A stretch of DNA of 64,000 nucleotides from Vaginisenegalia massiliensis (GCF_900604935.1 NZ_UWPC01000005.1:62001-126000); one strand, 5' to 3'; shown: positions 47,386 to 56,637, counted from the stretch's first letter. Translations and numbers: made by a program. Notes: generated by a model not told the origin, from the letters alone.

Positions 47386-48600
47386 TTAGCTCTTTGGATT
47401 AGTTTTGAAATATTGGTCAACCCATTGACTGACCGTTTTATCTTTAACAGCGTTAGGTAGATGCTTGCTAATTTCAGCCAATTGTTGATCAAAGGAACGG
47501 TTCATTAATTTCTGCAATTCTTTCATAGGAAGGTCGCGGCCCGTCAATTCTGCTTTAGCGATTTGATGTAACATTTCAATGTAGGAATAAGCTAAAGCTA
47601 AGGTTAAGGCCCCTGCTGTCACACCCGATAGGATACCACCCGAAATTGTCCCAAGGCCCGGAATCCATTTCATCGCATTGGCGACAATCATCCGCCCCAT
47701 CACCGTTGTTCCTGTCGTACCCCCTAAACCGGCAATAAGACTGACTAATTGGGCTTTATCTAAAGACAAACCGAAAATAGCCGACAGATGCGCCAACATG
47801 GTAATTTGCATGGGTACTAACAGTGCTGCATCAGCTACAGGAATTGGCGTAAAGCCCACACCAAAAGCTGACGTGACATACGTTTTAGCCCAACTTCTCG
47901 CTTTATCCAATTTAAGTTGGATATCGATTTGTTGGGCATTGATAAAAGCCTGATGCACCTGCGACGGGATCACCGCTAAGCTTTGATCAATCAAGGCTTG
48001 TAAGCCGAAGCTAGACACCATCTCTTTCTTTTGTATCAAGTATGGCTTGGCCAAGATGGGCACAATGGCCTTAACCGGCCAATTCTGTTGACGTAAGTAC
48101 TGTTCAAAGGTGACATACTCTTGCCCAATAGCTTGCGTTAAAACCAAGATAACAGGGATTTGCTTGGCTAAAGTTTGAATTAAATCACGTTCGTAATCCT
48201 CTATCCGTCCCATGGTAGCATTCAAGCAGTAATAAACAAGATGGATTTCTTCACGAGGTCCCTTAGCTTTTTGTCGTTGAATCAAGTCAGAAAAACTAGT
48301 TAAAACTTCCCGTTGTGCTTGAGCACTGAGTTCTAATCCTTTGGTATCATATAAGGTCAGCGGAATACCTGGTTTGGTAATTTTTTGAATTTGTTGGGTA
48401 ACTGGGCGTCCAATCCCCGTCTCAGCTAACTGTTCGCGAAAGATTGCGTTCACTAGGGTTGACTTTCCCGATCCTGTTTTACCTACTAGCAGAATATTAA
48501 TCGGAGGCATCTTTTCTACTTCACGATTTATTTTGGCCATCAAGTCATCCACAACTTGTGGATTAACCTTCTTAGGCACTAATCGTTGCCATACTTTCAT
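47386..48600 (-). CDS. Dynamin/Era-like GTPase with membrane-associating C-terminal domain
   Basis: The 404-residue protein has a G domain at about 30-210: P-loop GKTGSGKS (40-47), G3 DTKGLEL and a non-standard G4 where TQAI stands for NKxD. Residues 260-360 contain two hydrophobic glycine-rich helices (VSLIAGLGGTTGTTV and ISGGILSGVTAGALTLALAY), like the DUF697 group. It probably docks on the membrane. Function is unknown. The start at 48600 has GGAGG 8 bases upstream. It lies 36 bases after the metallopeptidase gene, in one transcript. Confidence 0.8.
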   Translation of the reverse strand: MKVWQRLVPKKVNPQVVDDLMAKINREVEKMPPINILLVGKTGSGKSTLVNAIFREQLAETGIGRPVTQQIQKITKPGIPLTLYDTKGLELSAQAQREVLTSFSDLIQRQKAKGPREEIHLVYYCLNATMGRIEDYERDLIQTLAKQIPVILVLTQAIGQEYVTFEQYLRQQNWPVKAIVPILAKPYLIQKKEMVSSFGLQALIDQSLAVIPSQVHQAFINAQQIDIQLKLDKARSWAKTYVTSAFGVGFTPIPVADAALLVPMQITMLAHLSAIFGLSLDKAQLVSLIAGLGGTTGTTVMGRMIVANAMKWIPGLGTISGGILSGVTAGALTLALAYSYIEMLHQIAKAELTGRDLPMKELQKLMNRSFDQQLAEISKHLPNAVKDKTVSQWVDQYFKTNPKS

Positions 48601-48636
48601 CGTCCATTCCTCCTTGGGGGTCACCCATCAGGGCTA

Positions 48637-49314
48637 TTAATCCCGATTGCGTGAAATCAAGATAAAACGTAATAATTGAAGCGCCGTACTCAAGGTTGCT
48701 GCAACATAGGTTAAAGCTGCCGCATTTAAAACACGGCGTGCGGCTGGCAATTCTTCGGCAGTGAGTAGTCCTTGTTTCTCTAAGACTTTCATCGCTCGGT
48801 TACTAGCGTCAAATTCAACCGGTAAAGTCACCACCTGAAACACCAGTACCATGGCAAAGGCGAATATACCTAACCGAATTAATTGCATCATAGATAAAGC
48901 AAAACCAATAAAAATAAGAGGCATAGCAATAGTCGATCCTAATTGAGTTACAGGGACTAAAGCCGCACGTAATCTTAAAGGAACATAACCATGAGCATCT
49001 TGCACAGCATGACCACATTCATGAGCAGCTACAGCTACAGCAGCGACTGAGGTTGCTTTATCCGTCGCGTCAGATAAACGCAAGACCTTATTTCGTGCAT
49101 CATAATGATCACTCAAGTCCCCTGGGACATGTTCTAGAGCCACATCTGTAATGCCATTTTCAGCTAAAATAGCCCGAGCGGCATCTTGACCGGTAATCTG
49201 TAACTCGGTTGGCCATTCACTATACTTTGCAAACGTTGAGCTGACTTTGTGTTGAGCATACAAGACAAGTGCCATCCCAATAAACACTAAAATAATACTT
49301 GAATCATAATACAT
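48637..49314 (-). CDS. YugP-type membrane zinc metallopeptidase
   Basis: The 225-residue protein has an N-terminal helix (6-22), the zinc-binding HECGH motif at residues 98-102, and two or three helices after it. This matches the YugP family. The natural substrates are unknown. It is first in an operon with the GTPase; AGGAGG precedes the ATG. Confidence 0.92.
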   Translation of the reverse strand: MYYDSSIILVFIGMALVLYAQHKVSSTFAKYSEWPTELQITGQDAARAILAENGITDVALEHVPGDLSDHYDARNKVLRLSDATDKATSVAAVAVAAHECGHAVQDAHGYVPLRLRAALVPVTQLGSTIAMPLIFIGFALSMMQLIRLGIFAFAMVLVFQVVTLPVEFDASNRAMKVLEKQGLLTAEELPAARRVLNAAALTYVAATLSTALQLLRFILISRNRD

Positions 49315-49359
49315 AGGAACTCCTCCTCTGGGGTCAATTTAATAGTTATCTCTAAACAG

Positions 49360-49365
49360 AGTATA
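49360..49365 (-). promoter_or_regulatory. Extended -10 promoter of the metallopeptidase-GTPase operon
   Basis: TGTTATACT on the minus strand lies about 45 bases before the start codon and downstream of the pyrP terminator. No clear -35 is seen. Confidence 0.55.
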
Positions 49366-49412
49366 ACAATTTTGAAGCCACAATACATCTGATTTGCTAG
49401 AACCCCATAAAT

Positions 49413-49469
49413 AAAAAAATAGCCATCCATTAAGCAAGAAGCTCTTTCTTCTCGTTAATGTATGACTAT
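49413..49469 (-). terminator. Terminator after pyrP
   Basis: A stem of about 15 bp (ATAGCCATCCATTAA with two wobble or mismatch positions) plus an inner AGAAG/CTTCT pair is followed by seven T residues on the minus strand. Confidence 0.82.
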
Positions 49470-49520
49470 CATATAGAAGACTCTTTAACTTTATATCCTT
49501 CTTAAGACTGATTTAAGTTC

Positions 49521-50822
49521 TTAATCAAGTAAATCATCATCCGCTTCAGCGGGTAATATTAAATTCAAAATCACACCCACAACCGCACTTAAGGCCGTTC
49601 CAGAAATTAAGAAATGTTGACTAATTGGTAAGACTGCCCCACCTAAACCCAACACAAGCATAGCTGAAGCAATCACTAGATTTCGTGGGTGATTAAAATT
49701 CGTCTTGGCTTTAATCAAAACTTTTAAACCATTTGAGGCAATAACCCCATACAAAAGAATGGCCATACCACCAAGAACCGCGGTCGGAACGGTTGAGATT
49801 AAAGCCGTAAATTTAGCGAAGAAACTGATAGCGATGGCAATTATGGCCGCATTGCGAATCACTGATACAGAAGCGATCCGAGTCATTCCTACGACACCTG
49901 TATTTTCTCCATAGGTTGTTTCTGAAGGCCCCCCAATTAAGGCTGATAAACAGATGGCCAAGCCATCGCCCACTAAAGTGCGAGCCAAACCAGGTTTTTT
50001 TAAGAAGTTGCGTCCACAAATTTCTCCTAAAACCGTATGGTCGCCGACATGCTCTGCAATCGTGACGACTGAAATCGGAATAATGGCCAAGGCTTCTGGA
50101 CCAAAATAGAAACGGTGTGTCTTGGCAAAAGCAAAGTGGTGCTTAAATGGAAGACTGACGTCAGGGAAGGCGATCCATGGAGCCTTCAAGACAGGCGTAA
50201 AATCAACCTTACCCAAGCAGAGAGCCACAAGATAACCGCCCATGATAGCAATTAGGAAAGGGATCACCCGAACAAAGCCTTTACCGCGCGAAAATATGGT
50301 AACTGCAATCAAGAATGTGACTACCGCGATGACCACATTCTTCCAATCGCCATCTTTAACAAAACCAGCATTGGTTACTGCTGAATTAGCTAAGCCAAGA
50401 CCAATCACAATAATCATCGGACCAATCACAATCGGCGGCAAGAGCTTATCAATCCATTCCGTACCGATAAGGGTAACCAGACCAGCCACGGCAACATAGA
50501 TCAGACCAACAATAAAGATACCTGATTGAGCAGCGGAGATATCTCCGCCCATTTGTTCTTTGGCAAAAGCCATCGCAGAAATATAAGCAAACGATGAGCC
50601 CAAGTACACGGGAACTTGTGCCTTTGTCGCTACAATATAAATAAGTGTTCCCAAACCTGAAGCTAAAAGAGCGGTTGACACAGACATACCTAAAATGAGA
50701 GGGACTAGGATTGTTGCCCCAAACATAGCAAAGACGTGTTGCAAGCTTAAAAATAGCCCTTTTACAAAAGGTGGTTTCTCATGTGTATCATACAATAACG
50801 CTTTATTTGGTGTTGTTTCCAT
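49521..50822 (-). CDS. pyrP: Uracil permease (NCS2 family)
   Basis: The 433-residue transporter has 12-14 membrane segments and the NCS2 motifs LQHVFAMFGATILVP, VYLGSSFAYIS, AEHVGDH and the signature GGPSETTYGENTGV. These match Bacillus PyrP/UraA rather than xanthine permeases. It imports uracil with protons. A leader terminator with a PyrR-like hairpin upstream supports a pyrimidine role. It is a single-gene unit. Confidence 0.92.
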   Translation of the reverse strand: METTPNKALLYDTHEKPPFVKGLFLSLQHVFAMFGATILVPLILGMSVSTALLASGLGTLIYIVATKAQVPVYLGSSFAYISAMAFAKEQMGGDISAAQSGIFIVGLIYVAVAGLVTLIGTEWIDKLLPPIVIGPMIIVIGLGLANSAVTNAGFVKDGDWKNVVIAVVTFLIAVTIFSRGKGFVRVIPFLIAIMGGYLVALCLGKVDFTPVLKAPWIAFPDVSLPFKHHFAFAKTHRFYFGPEALAIIPISVVTIAEHVGDHTVLGEICGRNFLKKPGLARTLVGDGLAICLSALIGGPSETTYGENTGVVGMTRIASVSVIRNAAIIAIAISFFAKFTALISTVPTAVLGGMAILLYGVIASNGLKVLIKAKTNFNHPRNLVIASAMLVLGLGGAVLPISQHFLISGTALSAVVGVILNLILPAEADDDLLD

Positions 50823-50842
50823 TTCTTACTCCTTCTGGGCAC

Positions 50843-50875
50843 AAAAAAAGCCCTTGTTTGATTAATCAAGGGCTT
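50843..50875 (-). terminator. Leader terminator (attenuator) of pyrP
   Basis: AAGCCCTTG and CAAGGGCTT form a perfect 9-bp stem followed by seven T residues. It lies after the pyrP promoter and immediately before its ribosome site, so it can only serve as an attenuator or stop leader transcripts. Confidence 0.88.
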
Positions 50876-50912
50876 AAAAAACGTTTATCAAATTGATACT
50901 CGATAAGTGCTT

Positions 50913-50983
50913 GGTAAACTCTCGGTCTACCTTAAAGTCCTTAATTCTGTTCACAGTATACGTGACTTATTCCTATATTTCAA
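50913..50983 (-). promoter_or_regulatory. pyrP promoter and PyrR-like binding hairpin
   Basis: TTGAAA at 50978-50983 and TATACT at 50955-50960 are 17 bp apart. In the leader, GGUAGAC-CGAGA-GUUUACC (50913-50931) folds into a hairpin whose loop contains CCGAGA. This fits the PyrR loop consensus CNGNGA, with a covarying stem and a CUUUAA just before it. Confidence 0.6.
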
Positions 50984-50990
50984 TGCTTAA

Positions 50991-51713
50991 TCAGGGATTG
51001 ATTAAATTTTGTTTGTCATTCGTGCGATTGCCATCGACATTCAAGTTAAATGCAAATTTAGTCTCTGGCCGTTTCTCCTGAAAACCTAAGTAAACAGCCA
51101 CAAAATCATTGGCACGAGCAAACAGCTCCCGGAATTCACGGTTGGGCCGGGCCGCTTGTGTCTCTTCAGCTGGTAAACCAACCGCTTCAATGCCCAAGCC
51201 ATTGGCTATCATCAAAGCTCGAGCCAAGTGGTAGCCTTGGGTCACAATAATCACCTTGTCCTGCTTCAAGACGTGCTTAAGTCGATAAAGGCTTTCATAA
51301 GTTGAATAGCCAGCATGATCAAGATAAATACGTTGACTCGGCAAACCTCGTTGGTTTAAAAAGTCTTTCATCACTTGGACTTCATTATAATTATCCTGGC
51401 GATGATCGCCACTCATCACATAGGGATTGTCCGGCAAATAGCGATAAAGTCTCTGAGCCGCCTCTAGCCGTAAAGCTAGTATTTCACTAGGCTTTTGATT
51501 ATCAATAACCCCTGCCCCCAAAACTAATATAGGAGTCTTTTGGTTGACCCATGTCGCTTGGCTAACTTCTTTGGCTGTTAGCATTTGTCCTTGCGTAGAC
51601 CACACAACATAGGCATTGACTGCCAAAAGAGTTCCCAAGCCTATTAGGCTTATTGTCGTGGCCACTTGTAAACTACGCTGTACTACCCGACCAAAAGTCC
51701 TTATTAATTTCAC
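50991..51713 (-). CDS. DUF218 (YdcF/SanA-like) membrane protein
   Basis: The 240-residue protein has one membrane helix (about 15-35) and an extracytoplasmic DUF218 domain with VLGAGV, MSGDHRQDNYNEVQVMKDFL and VTQGYHLARALMIA. SanA-like proteins affect envelope integrity; the enzymatic role is unproven. I chose the GTG at 51713, with AAAGGTGA 7-8 bases upstream. Longer in-frame starts at 51761 or 51740 have no good ribosome site. It lies after the ABC exporter terminator and before the pyrP promoter. Confidence 0.85.
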   Translation of the reverse strand: MKLIRTFGRVVQRSLQVATTISLIGLGTLLAVNAYVVWSTQGQMLTAKEVSQATWVNQKTPILVLGAGVIDNQKPSEILALRLEAAQRLYRYLPDNPYVMSGDHRQDNYNEVQVMKDFLNQRGLPSQRIYLDHAGYSTYESLYRLKHVLKQDKVIIVTQGYHLARALMIANGLGIEAVGLPAEETQAARPNREFRELFARANDFVAVYLGFQEKRPETKFAFNLNVDGNRTNDKQNLINP

Positions 51714-51830
51714 AACTGAATCACCTTTCTCTTGTCTCATCCATCCTATCATGTTTGTCATTATAACATAAAAATTTTTTACCCCTGATATATTTTGAAC
51801 TTCATATAAAAAAATGGAGTCCCTTTACAC

Positions 51831-51864
51831 AAAAAAGCGAAATCCTAATTTAGAATTTCACTTT
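51831..51864 (-). terminator. Terminator after the ABC exporter operon
   Basis: AAAGTGAAATTC pairs with GGATTTCGCTTT through two G-U pairs (12 bp), followed by six T residues on the minus strand. Confidence 0.82.
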
Positions 51865-51894
51865 CAAAGAATTACTTATATATTGGTCTGACCA

Positions 51895-53748
51895 TTAAGT
51901 CACTTTGACAAATTGACTGTTATACAATTCAGCATAGCGGCCATCTAAAGCCATCAATTGTTCATGATTTCCTTGCTCTACAATGTCACCATGCTCCATA
52001 TACAGAATTAAATCAGCATCCCGAATGGTCGATAGCCGGTGAGCAATCACAAAGCTGGTCCGTCCTTTCATTAAACGGTCCATAGCCTCTTGAATAAGTA
52101 CCTCAGTTCGAGTATCAACCGAGCTAGTCGCCTCATCGAGGATTAAGACAGGACGATCGGCTAAAATAGCCCGAGCAATGGTTAACAATTGCTTCTGCCC
52201 TTGCGAAATATTGGACGCTTCTTCATTCAAGACAAAATCATAACCGTCTGGTAGTGATTGAATAAAGTGATGGACACGGGCTGACTTAGCAGCCTGAATC
52301 ACCTCTTCATCACTAGCATCTAAACGCCCATAGCGAATATTTTCGCGAATCGTTCCATTAAAGAGCCAGGTATCTTGTAAAACCATTGCCATGGTGTGGC
52401 GATAACTTTGCCGCGAATAATTTTTAATATCCTGCCCATCGAGCAAAATACGCCCTTGATTCACATCATAAAAGCGCATCAAAAGTTTAACGATTGTTGA
52501 TTTACCAGCTCCAGTTGGCCCCACTAAAGCCACTTTTTGTCCAGGTTGGATTAAAGCTGAGAAGTTACCAATAACAGGTTGGTCCGCATGGTAGCCAAAA
52601 CCAATCTGATCGAAGCTAACTTGTCCATGAACTTGGGACACATCTAACGTTTCACCAACAAGTTGATCTTCTTCCTCTTCGTCCAAGAACTCATATACGC
52701 GTTCACCAGCAGCTGCCATCGATTGCATCATATTAACGACTTGCGCAATCTGGGTGATAGGTTGGGTAAATTGATTCACATATTGAGTGAATGCTTGAAT
52801 ATCCCCTACCTGAATCTTACCTTGCATCGCTAAGTAAGCTCCAGCAATCACGACCCCAGCATACCCAAGATTACCCATAAAGCGCATCAAAGGGAACATC
52901 AAGCCAGAAAAGAATTGCGATTTCCAAGCTGATTCGCGTAAGCGGTCATTTTCAACATGGAAATTAGCTGCCACTTGGCTTTCCTGGTTAAAAGCTTTTA
53001 CAATCGTTTGTCCCGCAAAGACTTCTTCAACCTGCCCGTTGATAACTCCCAAAGAAGCTTGTTGGGCTTTAAAGAAGACCTGAGATTTTTTCATTAAGAC
53101 ACCAATAATTCCCATACTTAAAGGAACAATCAGAATGGCAATCAAGGTCATTAAAGGTGAGATGGAGAACATCATATACAAGACACCTACCATGGTCAAT
53201 ACCGAGGTGATAAGCGTTGTCAAAGATTGATTCAAACCATTTCCTAGTGTATCGATATCATTTGTAATCCGGGACAAGACCTCACCATAAGGCTGAGATT
53301 CAAAGTATGCCATCGGCATTCGATCAATCTTATCCATCAAATCACGACGTAATTTATAGGTCACTTCTTGCGAAATGGTACTCATCACATAACCCTGAAC
53401 GGCTTGAAAGACGGCTGATACGACATAGAGCATTAGGACCCAAAATAAAATCTGCCCGATTTTGTCGTATTGGATATCTCCCGTGCCTTGGACTTTTGCC
53501 ATAATCCCTTTAAATAGTTCAGTTGTCGTTCGACCCATTTGTTTAGGCCCAATGATGTTGAAGACTGTCGCTAAAACAGAGGTCACTAAGACTAAGAGAA
53601 CACTCCATTTATAGGAAAGGATATCCGCTGTAATTCGTTTAATCGAGGCCATAAAGTTTTTCGGCTTTTCAACAGCCCCTAAATTAGGCCGCCCGCCATG
53701 ATTTGCAGCTGGGCGCTTTAGTTTTGTATTGTTGGTATTATCTGCCAT
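51895..53748 (-). CDS. ABC exporter, second subunit (canonical-ATPase half)
   Basis: The 617-residue half-transporter has an N-terminal extension of about 40 polar residues, six membrane helices and an ATPase domain: Walker A GPTGAGKST, signature ISQGQKQL (Gln for Gly), and Walker B VLILDEATSSVD with the catalytic Glu. It pairs with the preceding subunit as a heterodimeric LmrCD/BmrCD-like exporter, with one active and one degenerate ATP site. The start at 53748 follows GGAGGG by 5 bases and overlaps the upstream gene by 11 bases. Substrate is unknown; drug or lipid export is likely. Confidence 0.92.
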   Translation of the reverse strand: MADNTNNTKLKRPAANHGGRPNLGAVEKPKNFMASIKRITADILSYKWSVLLVLVTSVLATVFNIIGPKQMGRTTTELFKGIMAKVQGTGDIQYDKIGQILFWVLMLYVVSAVFQAVQGYVMSTISQEVTYKLRRDLMDKIDRMPMAYFESQPYGEVLSRITNDIDTLGNGLNQSLTTLITSVLTMVGVLYMMFSISPLMTLIAILIVPLSMGIIGVLMKKSQVFFKAQQASLGVINGQVEEVFAGQTIVKAFNQESQVAANFHVENDRLRESAWKSQFFSGLMFPLMRFMGNLGYAGVVIAGAYLAMQGKIQVGDIQAFTQYVNQFTQPITQIAQVVNMMQSMAAAGERVYEFLDEEEEDQLVGETLDVSQVHGQVSFDQIGFGYHADQPVIGNFSALIQPGQKVALVGPTGAGKSTIVKLLMRFYDVNQGRILLDGQDIKNYSRQSYRHTMAMVLQDTWLFNGTIRENIRYGRLDASDEEVIQAAKSARVHHFIQSLPDGYDFVLNEEASNISQGQKQLLTIARAILADRPVLILDEATSSVDTRTEVLIQEAMDRLMKGRTSFVIAHRLSTIRDADLILYMEHGDIVEQGNHEQLMALDGRYAELYNSQFVKVT

Positions 53749-55927
53749 CTTGTCCCTCCGTTCCTGCCTGACCATATTGAGCTAATTCCACTTGCGACAA
53801 TTGCGATTGGGCAATTTCTTGATAAACCTTAGATGTCTTCATCAAGCTTGCGTGATTACCCACTCCCGCAATTTGACCTTCATCCAAGACAATAATTTGA
53901 TCCGCATCCAAAACTGTCGAAATTCGTTGAGCCACAATAATGACCGTCGCATCTTTAATTTGTTCTCCCAAGGCTTTTCTCAAGGAAGCATCTGTACGAT
54001 AGTCTAAAGCTGAGAAAGAATCATCAAACAAGAAAATTTGAGGATCTTTAGCAATAGCTCGAGCAATAGATAAGCGTTGTTTTTGTCCACCAGAGACATT
54101 AGAGCCACCTTGGGCAATCGCAGCTTGGTAACCATCCTCTTTTTCTTGGATAAACTCGCTCGCATGGGCAATTTGAGCTGCCAAATCACGTTTGGCTGGA
54201 GATAAATCATCTACCCCATAAGCAATATTCGATTCAATTGTACCCGAGAAGAGCACACCTTTTTGAGGAACGTAACCCATCATGGAGCGAAGATCCGCTT
54301 GGCTAAATTGGCGAATATCAATGCCATCAATGGTGATTTGTCCTTTAGTGACATCATAGAAGCGCATCAGTAACTGTAAGATAGTCGATTTCCCTGCTCC
54401 AGTTGAACCGATAATGGCGGTCGTTTGACCTGGTTTCGCTTCAAAACTAATCTCTTGCAAGGTATCCTCTTGCGCCCCTTGATAGCGAAAGGCAACATGG
54501 TTAAATTTAACTAAGCCTGTGATCTGACTTGGTAAAGGCGTTGCGTTTGCCGGATCTTGAATCGAAAGTGGACTGTCAATTACCTCTTGAACCCGCTCAG
54601 CAGCCACCATCGCCCGCGGAAACATCACGGCCATCATGGAAAACATTAAGAAGGAGAAGATAATTTGCATGGCGTAATTCATAAAGGCCGTCATTTCCCC
54701 AACTTGCATACTACCTTGACCAATCTTATCACTAGCTACCCAAATAATGAGAATAGAAACCCCATTCATTAATATCATCATGAGGGGCATCATAAAGGAC
54801 ATGGCCCGGTTAGTAAATAAATAAGTGGATTTTAGCTCTTGGCTGGCCCCATCAAAGCGTTGACTTTCTGTCTCTTGGCGACCAAACGCGCGGATAACTT
54901 GAAGTCCAGTAAGAATTTCACGGGCAAAGAGATTTACCTTGTCAACTTGGCTTTGAAGTCGTTTAAAGCGTGGCATAGTCAATGCAAACAGCACGCCTAC
55001 GATTGCCAAGACAGCTACAACCGCCACGACAATAATCCAAGTCATCGTCGATTTGGTCGCAATCACGTGCATAATTCCTCCCACTGCTAAGACTGGGGCA
55101 AAGAGTGTAATCCGTAAAACAACAGTGAGAATTAATTGAATCTGCTGAATATCATTTGTAGACCGTGTGATCAAGGAAGCAGCTGAAAAGTCGTTCATCT
55201 CTTTTTGAGAGAATTGTAGGACCTTATCAAAAGATAAACGGCGTAAATCATGACCGATATTAGCCGCAACAATAGCTGAATAGTAATGGCCAGCTACCGC
55301 CCCTAACATGGCTAATAGTGACACGGCTAGCATCCAACCCCCTTGACGCCATAAGTAACGCATCTGTTGTTGGTCCGCTTTTTTACCACTTGCTTCATAC
55401 TCACTCTTTACATATCGGATAGCTGCGCTCTTAACCACACTATCGCCTAACTTATCCATTTGTTGGTCCGCTTTTTGTCGTACGGCCTGGACCATCGCTT
55501 TGGGATCTCGCTTTGGTTGCAAAGCCATCTGTGATTGCATGGCTTTTTGTTGGGCTGGTGTTAATTGTTGTCGCATTTGACTAATGGCTAAAGGCTTGAT
55601 TAATTTCTTCTCTAATGCTGATAGGGCCTTTGGCTCAGCTTTGATATCAGCCTTTAACTGGTAATGACCATCACTGGCCTCTTGATAGTTTTGTGTAAGG
55701 GCCTCTTGTTCATCCGGTAACATCAACTGACTGAGTGTTTGGTAGCCTTTAGCGGTTAAATCAAAAGGCACGGCATACTCAAAGCCCTTATTCTGAATCC
55801 CGGTATCAATTAATTTGGAGGTAATATCGGGTAAAAGTAAGGTCGTATAGGCTTGAACCACGTGGAATAACATAATAACCAGGACGGTCAACCAATAGGG
55901 CCTTAATTGTTTACTTAATGCTTTCAT
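53738..55927 (-). CDS. ABC exporter, first subunit with large extracytoplasmic insertion
   Basis: The 729-residue half-transporter has a first helix at about 12-30, then about 160 hydrophilic, Gln/Lys/Ala-rich residues before the second helix near 195-215. The ATPase has Walker A GSTGAGKST, signature VSGGQKQR and Walker B FLFDDSFSALD, where Asp replaces the catalytic Glu. This is the degenerate-site partner of the next gene. Ordinary half-transporters are about 580 residues, so the insertion is the main difference. It is controlled by the MarR-type regulator 12 bases upstream. Confidence 0.92.
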   Translation of the reverse strand: MKALSKQLRPYWLTVLVIMLFHVVQAYTTLLLPDITSKLIDTGIQNKGFEYAVPFDLTAKGYQTLSQLMLPDEQEALTQNYQEASDGHYQLKADIKAEPKALSALEKKLIKPLAISQMRQQLTPAQQKAMQSQMALQPKRDPKAMVQAVRQKADQQMDKLGDSVVKSAAIRYVKSEYEASGKKADQQQMRYLWRQGGWMLAVSLLAMLGAVAGHYYSAIVAANIGHDLRRLSFDKVLQFSQKEMNDFSAASLITRSTNDIQQIQLILTVVLRITLFAPVLAVGGIMHVIATKSTMTWIIVVAVVAVLAIVGVLFALTMPRFKRLQSQVDKVNLFAREILTGLQVIRAFGRQETESQRFDGASQELKSTYLFTNRAMSFMMPLMMILMNGVSILIIWVASDKIGQGSMQVGEMTAFMNYAMQIIFSFLMFSMMAVMFPRAMVAAERVQEVIDSPLSIQDPANATPLPSQITGLVKFNHVAFRYQGAQEDTLQEISFEAKPGQTTAIIGSTGAGKSTILQLLMRFYDVTKGQITIDGIDIRQFSQADLRSMMGYVPQKGVLFSGTIESNIAYGVDDLSPAKRDLAAQIAHASEFIQEKEDGYQAAIAQGGSNVSGGQKQRLSIARAIAKDPQIFLFDDSFSALDYRTDASLRKALGEQIKDATVIIVAQRISTVLDADQIIVLDEGQIAGVGNHASLMKTSKVYQEIAQSQLSQVELAQYGQAGTEGQDGR

Positions 55928-55939
55928 TTAGTCACTCCT

Positions 55940-56407
55940 TTATTCTGCTTGATTATTGTCTTGCTGATAGCTAGCTTTGACTTTTTCCATCGCTCGAGCC
56001 AAAGCATAACCCGTTTCAATAAAGGCGTTTAAATCAGCTAGCTCAATCTGATTAAGAGCTTGACCATAAGCCTGGTTAACCCGGTTAACGGTTTCTTGAT
56101 AGATGGCTTGCCCTTGCTCAGTCAGCTCTAAAGTAATATTGCGCCGATCCTGATCATCTTCATATCGAACTAGCCAATCTTTTTCGACCAAATTTTTTAC
56201 TGTACGTGAAATGGCCGGATTTGATACGCTCATGCATTGTGCTAAATGTGATGTTGATGCTTTTTCATGACGCTTGTTGATTTCTGTCACCTGATGTAAA
56301 ATAAAAAACTCGCTCTTGGGAATTGGGGAAACTGCCTCAAATAAATGAACATGAAAGACCTGCCCTTTCATTTGAAAAAAAGCCTGTACAAGCTCAGCTT
56401 GCTCCAT
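55940..56407 (-). CDS. MarR-family transcriptional regulator
   Basis: The 155-residue winged-helix protein has the recognition region STSHLAQCMSVSNPAISRTVKNL and the wing DDQDRRNITLELT, with N- and C-terminal dimerisation helices. I chose the ATG at 56407 (AAAGGA 8 bases upstream) over 56413. It is first in an operon with the exporter. Two operators sit at its own promoter, so it probably represses itself and the exporter until a ligand binds. Confidence 0.93.
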   Translation of the reverse strand: MEQAELVQAFFQMKGQVFHVHLFEAVSPIPKSEFFILHQVTEINKRHEKASTSHLAQCMSVSNPAISRTVKNLVEKDWLVRYEDDQDRRNITLELTEQGQAIYQETVNRVNQAYGQALNQIELADLNAFIETGYALARAMEKVKASYQQDNNQAE

Positions 56408-56432
56408 GACCATCTTCCTTTCTCTAAAAAGA

Positions 56433-56488
56433 TTAACATAGTTAACTATTAACGAGGTTAATTATACAGACTCATTTGAATATTGCAA
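56433..56488 (-). promoter_or_regulatory. marR-exporter promoter with two tandem operators
   Basis: TTGCAA at 56483-56488 and TATAAT at 56461-56466 are 16 bp apart. Two TTAAC-N3-GTTAA palindromes lie at 56449-56461 and 56433-56445, 16 bp apart; the first touches the -10. This fits steric repression. Confidence 0.8.
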
Positions 56489-56576
56489 GAAAAAAATGGT
56501 GCACCCTTCCTCACCTAAATTCGCAGATGATACAATAATGTTATCAAGCTGTTATTTATTTTGGCGATAAATCTGC

Positions 56577-56582
56577 TACAAT
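56577..56582 (+). promoter_or_regulatory. Extended -10 promoter of the orphan plus-strand gene
   Basis: TGCTACAAT on the plus strand lies 55 bases before the ATG. No convincing -35 is present. Confidence 0.5.
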
Positions 56583-56637
56583 AGGGCGGAATGGCTTAAG
56601 CCAAATGCTAAAAATTGAACCACGAAAGGATCATCTT

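Noticed and set aside
47386-48600. GTPase as decayed because NKxD is missing
   Set aside because: The frame is intact with a good P-loop and G3, and I recall similar TQ-type G4 motifs in this family.
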